NCBI GenBank assembly: GCA_030913385.1
Contig: CP133159.1
Coordinates: 248,001-312,000 of the forward strand
Length of the DNA stretch: 64,000 nucleotides
From: Cytophagaceae bacterium ABcell3
GTDB taxonomy: Bacteria > Bacteroidota > Bacteroidia > Cytophagales > Cytophagaceae
Direction of reading: 5' to 3'
Numbering within the stretch: the stretch's first letter is position 1; the number at the start of each line of letters is the position of its first letter. Made by a program: the position numbers and the translations under genes. Shown in pieces: positions 61,982 through 64,000 of this stretch. The notes beneath the pieces are model-generated. The model did no database searches. It was not told the DNA's origin and saw only the letters and a list, made by a program, of their open reading frames with translations.

Positions 61982-63472
61982 ATGGAGCGATATGATGTAT
62001 GTGTGATTGGAGGTGGGCCTTCAGGATATGCGGCGGCCATGCGTGCTATAGATTTCAAACAAAAAGTACTCCTAATAGAAAAAAGTAAAATTGGGGGAGC
62101 AGGCTTATACAATGGCGCTTTGTCTTCTAAAACTTTCTGGGAAATTTCCAGAGGGGTAATGGAAGCCAACCTAAGGCTAAACAAATATACCGACAAGGAC
62201 CTGACCATAGATTATAGAGAAGTGCTGAAAGATGTAAACGACACAATTTTACTTCGAAAAATTCAGCTAGAAACCCATTTATTGCTCCTGCTAAGAAAAC
62301 ACGCTGATTGTATCAGTTACATAAAAGGAAGCGCTGAGCTCCTCAGCAAAAATGAGATAAAGATACAGACAGGCGAGGGTGCCGAAAAGGTGGTTTATGC
62401 AGAAAATATCATACTAGCAACCGGGACAAGACCTCGAAAACTGCCCAATATTCCCATAGATGAGCAAAGCATCGTTACCAGCGACGGGATAGAGCACTTT
62501 CAAGAATTTCCCAAAAGCATGGTTATTCTTGGCGCTGGGGTAATTGGTTGCGAGTGGGCCACCATTTTTGCAAATTTCGGAACTACGAAAGTAAATATTA
62601 TAGACAAAGCTGACAGGATTCTTCCATTCGAAGACGAGGATATATCCTATACAATCCAAACCCAACTTGAGGAAAAAGGTGTAACTATTCATAAGAATTC
62701 CAGACTCATTAGAATGAACAAAGTAAACGACATGGTAGAGTACGAGCTGGAATACAAAGATGGACACACAGAAGTTTTTACAGTAGAAAAAGCACTGGTT
62801 GCAGTAGGAAGGGTAACCAATGTGGAAGGTTTAGGGCTAGAAAATGCAGGAATAAAGCTGACCGCAAGAAATCATGTTGAAGATATAGACACTCAAACCA
62901 ATGTTCCCAATATTTACGCTGTTGGTGATTTAACTTCGGAATATGCGTTGGTAAATGTGGGCGAGCTAGAGGGCAGGCACGCAATAGAAAAAATAGCAGG
63001 CGTAAACCCACCGCCATTATCTTACAAAAACATCTCCACCATTATGTTTCTAGACCCCGAAACGGCAGGCGTAGGCATTAATGAGCAGGAAGCCCAACAA
63101 AGAAATATAAGCTACCGCATGGTAAGCATTGACTATAGCTTAATACCACGCGCTATAGCCATGAGGCGCACCAAAGGCTTTTTTAAAATTTTAGTAACCG
63201 ACGATGACCATATGCGGGTCTTAGGAATGCGTGCAGTTGGAGAACATGCATCGAGTGCCATACAAGCTGTAGCACTCCTTATAGCCATGGACAAAAGTAT
63301 AGAAGAAATTTCAGAACTCATCCACCCACACCCTTCTATCATAGAAGGTATACAGGAATGTGTAAGGGTATTGAAAGGTAAGTCTATTTTAAAGCCTGAA
63401 GTGTTTAAAGATACATTGAGAATAAGGTGCTGGAAAGATGGCAGCTATTACAACAGCTGCCAATACTACTAG
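61982..63472 (+). CDS. Lpd-like FAD/NAD(P) oxidoreductase lacking the redox disulfide
   Basis: 496 residues. Class I pyridine nucleotide-disulfide oxidoreductase fold: FAD motif VCVIGGGPSGYAAAMRA, NAD motif VILGAGVIGCEWATIFANFG, ATGTRPRKLPN, NIYAVGDLTSEYALVN, and the dimer domain with HPHPSIIEG (His450-Glu455 pair). In dihydrolipoamide dehydrogenase the flavin faces GGTCLNVGCIPSK; here the site reads GGAGLYNGALSSK, so both cysteines are replaced (Gly41, Ala46). It therefore cannot do the disulfide half-reaction. A soluble transhydrogenase-like role (as with SthA) is one option. The C-terminus ends in an odd Cys/Tyr-rich tail (CWKDGSYYNSCQYY). Confidence 0.85.
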   Translation: MERYDVCVIGGGPSGYAAAMRAIDFKQKVLLIEKSKIGGAGLYNGALSSKTFWEISRGVMEANLRLNKYTDKDLTIDYREVLKDVNDTILLRKIQLETHLLLLLRKHADCISYIKGSAELLSKNEIKIQTGEGAEKVVYAENIILATGTRPRKLPNIPIDEQSIVTSDGIEHFQEFPKSMVILGAGVIGCEWATIFANFGTTKVNIIDKADRILPFEDEDISYTIQTQLEEKGVTIHKNSRLIRMNKVNDMVEYELEYKDGHTEVFTVEKALVAVGRVTNVEGLGLENAGIKLTARNHVEDIDTQTNVPNIYAVGDLTSEYALVNVGELEGRHAIEKIAGVNPPPLSYKNISTIMFLDPETAGVGINEQEAQQRNISYRMVSIDYSLIPRAIAMRRTKGFFKILVTDDDHMRVLGMRAVGEHASSAIQAVALLIAMDKSIEEISELIHPHPSIIEGIQECVRVLKGKSILKPEVFKDTLRIRCWKDGSYYNSCQYY

Positions 63473-63525
63473 GTTAATTATTTATGTGCGCTATACAGGT
63501 TTGCTACCTTGTCTGTAGCGACTGA

Positions 63526-63882
63526 CTAATGCAATACCCCAAGGCTATCTAGTTCCTCAATGGAAACAGAAGGCGGAAGAATATTTTGACAAATTTTACT
63601 TTTCACCAAATCTGCTGTCTTGCCTGCAGCCTCAGCACTGTTAAAGCCTTTTACACCAGCTACCGCTGGGATATGGGGCTGGTGAACATATTTATTTTCA
63701 TTTATAAATATGCTATACCCCCAGCCTGTTTCTGTTTCAAAAACCTCCGTTCTAATAGAATCTGCACATACAGTGTTTTGCTCTACAGCCGTTCTTTGCT
63801 GGCCCACAGCAGCAACTTCTTTTTCTTGTTGCTCCCCACAGGCCAACAAACCAAATATCAATAGTATAAAGTAATACTTCAT
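63526..63882 (-). CDS. DUF4907 lipoprotein
   Basis: 118 residues. Lipoprotein signal KYYFILLIFGLLACGEQQ with Cys15. The mature part has the DUF4907 pattern: GWGYSIFINENKYVHQPHIPA, GVKGFNSAEAAGKTADLV and the closing PPSVSIEELDSLGVL. Function unknown; common in Bacteroidota. It starts three bases after the stop of the gene to the right, so it is the second gene of an operon with the Fe-S oxidoreductase. Confidence 0.82.
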   Translation of the reverse strand: MKYYFILLIFGLLACGEQQEKEVAAVGQQRTAVEQNTVCADSIRTEVFETETGWGYSIFINENKYVHQPHIPAVAGVKGFNSAEAAGKTADLVKSKICQNILPPSVSIEELDSLGVLH

Positions 63883-63885
63883 ATA

Positions 63886-64000
63886 TTATTTAAGTGCATT
63901 GTACATAATTTCAACAGGATGCCAAGCTTTGCGTTCAGTACCATCTTTTATTTGGTGCCTACAACTAGTCCCTGGAGCAGCAATTATAGTCTCTTCTGAA
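63886..64000 (-). CDS. C-terminal end of an FAD- and Fe-S-binding oxidoreductase (partial)
   Basis: Only the last 37 codons are in the window. They read APGTSCRHQIKDGTERKAWH followed by PVEIMYNALK, which matches the C-terminus of the large D-lactate dehydrogenase/GlcD-GlpC-type proteins with an FAD domain followed by two CCG Fe-S-oxidoreductase domains; the Cys in GTSCRHQI is part of the last cysteine motif. The rest of the gene lies beyond the right edge. The downstream DUF4907 gene starts three bases after its stop. Confidence 0.72.
   Translation of the reverse strand, partial: SEETIIAAPGTSCRHQIKDGTERKAWHPVEIMYNALK

Noticed and set aside
1-64000. CRISPR arrays, tRNA or rRNA genes
   Set aside because: No regularly spaced direct repeats, no cloverleaf with a T-arm GTTCGA-like motif and no rRNA segments were seen in the gaps between genes.

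Overview
The window is chromosomal DNA from a gliding-type Bacteroidota, most likely a member of Cytophagales or a near relative. This rests on the gliding genes gldB, gldD and gldE, an AT-rich sequence with the Bacteroidota promoter form TTTG-N18-20-TAnnTTTG, many Bacteroidota-type lipoproteins and outer-membrane barrels (DUF4783, DUF4907, PorT-like), and a carotenoid operon with a fused CrtYcd cyclase. No tRNA, rRNA, CRISPR array, phage or intact transposase gene was seen.

Layout: 1-1348 holds the end of ribonucleotide reductase (nrdA) and a lipocalin-like lipoprotein. 1786-7325 is a compact pigment operon: ECF sigma factor, crtI, crtB, a small exported protein of unknown function, the lycopene cyclase, ispH and a CrtW-type ketolase. 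These would make precursor, phytoene, lycopene, beta-carotene and ketocarotenoid in order. 7475-11159 has a sugar transporter, lysA and an MBL-fold hydrolase. 11370-18156 is a complete trpEGDCFBA operon. It is preceded by a 14-residue leader peptide with three Trp codons and a 1:2 / 2:3 / 3:4 set of RNA pairings ending in a terminator, so it looks like classical translation-coupled attenuation.

18335-29133 contains recG, gldD, gldE, ssb and mutY on the minus strand, then HU, a TPR protein, a 29-residue basic protein and RNase G/E on the plus strand, then a PorT-like barrel and gldB. 29138-44967 is a mosaic of housekeeping genes: glycosyltransferase, asnB, DUF2061, PLP enzyme, rluD, mazG, glmM, cysteine desulfurase, carbonic anhydrase, purE/purK, a membrane-anchored MutS-like ATPase and an exported protein. 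44968-46074 is a gene-free repeat nest. 46075-51577 has gpmI, a DUF4783 protein, nadC, a YcxB-like protein, an SpoU methyltransferase and a D15/BamA-type barrel. 51642-53625 is a two-gene ABC-2 exporter. 54515-61576 is a four-gene signalling operon: a giant hybrid kinase, CheR, CheB and a second hybrid kinase. The right edge has a dihydrolipoamide-dehydrogenase-like flavoprotein that lacks both redox cysteines, a DUF4907 lipoprotein and the end of an FAD/Fe-S oxidoreductase.

Beyond genes, the most notable structure is a family of short fold-back repeats (five copies: 18153, 27207, 45952, 51573, 53654) sharing the terminal motif AACCTGAATTATGCATTAG. Two copies supply or abut the stop codon of the upstream gene, and two bracket the ABC exporter in opposite orientation. 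Two unrelated terminal-inverted-repeat elements without transposases lie at 8754-9011 and 45527-45925. I did not find a clear wholly new system; the strongest candidates for follow-up are the trp attenuator, the repeat families, the receptor-less CheB/CheR kinase operon, the cysteine-less Lpd-like enzyme and the membrane MutS-like protein.
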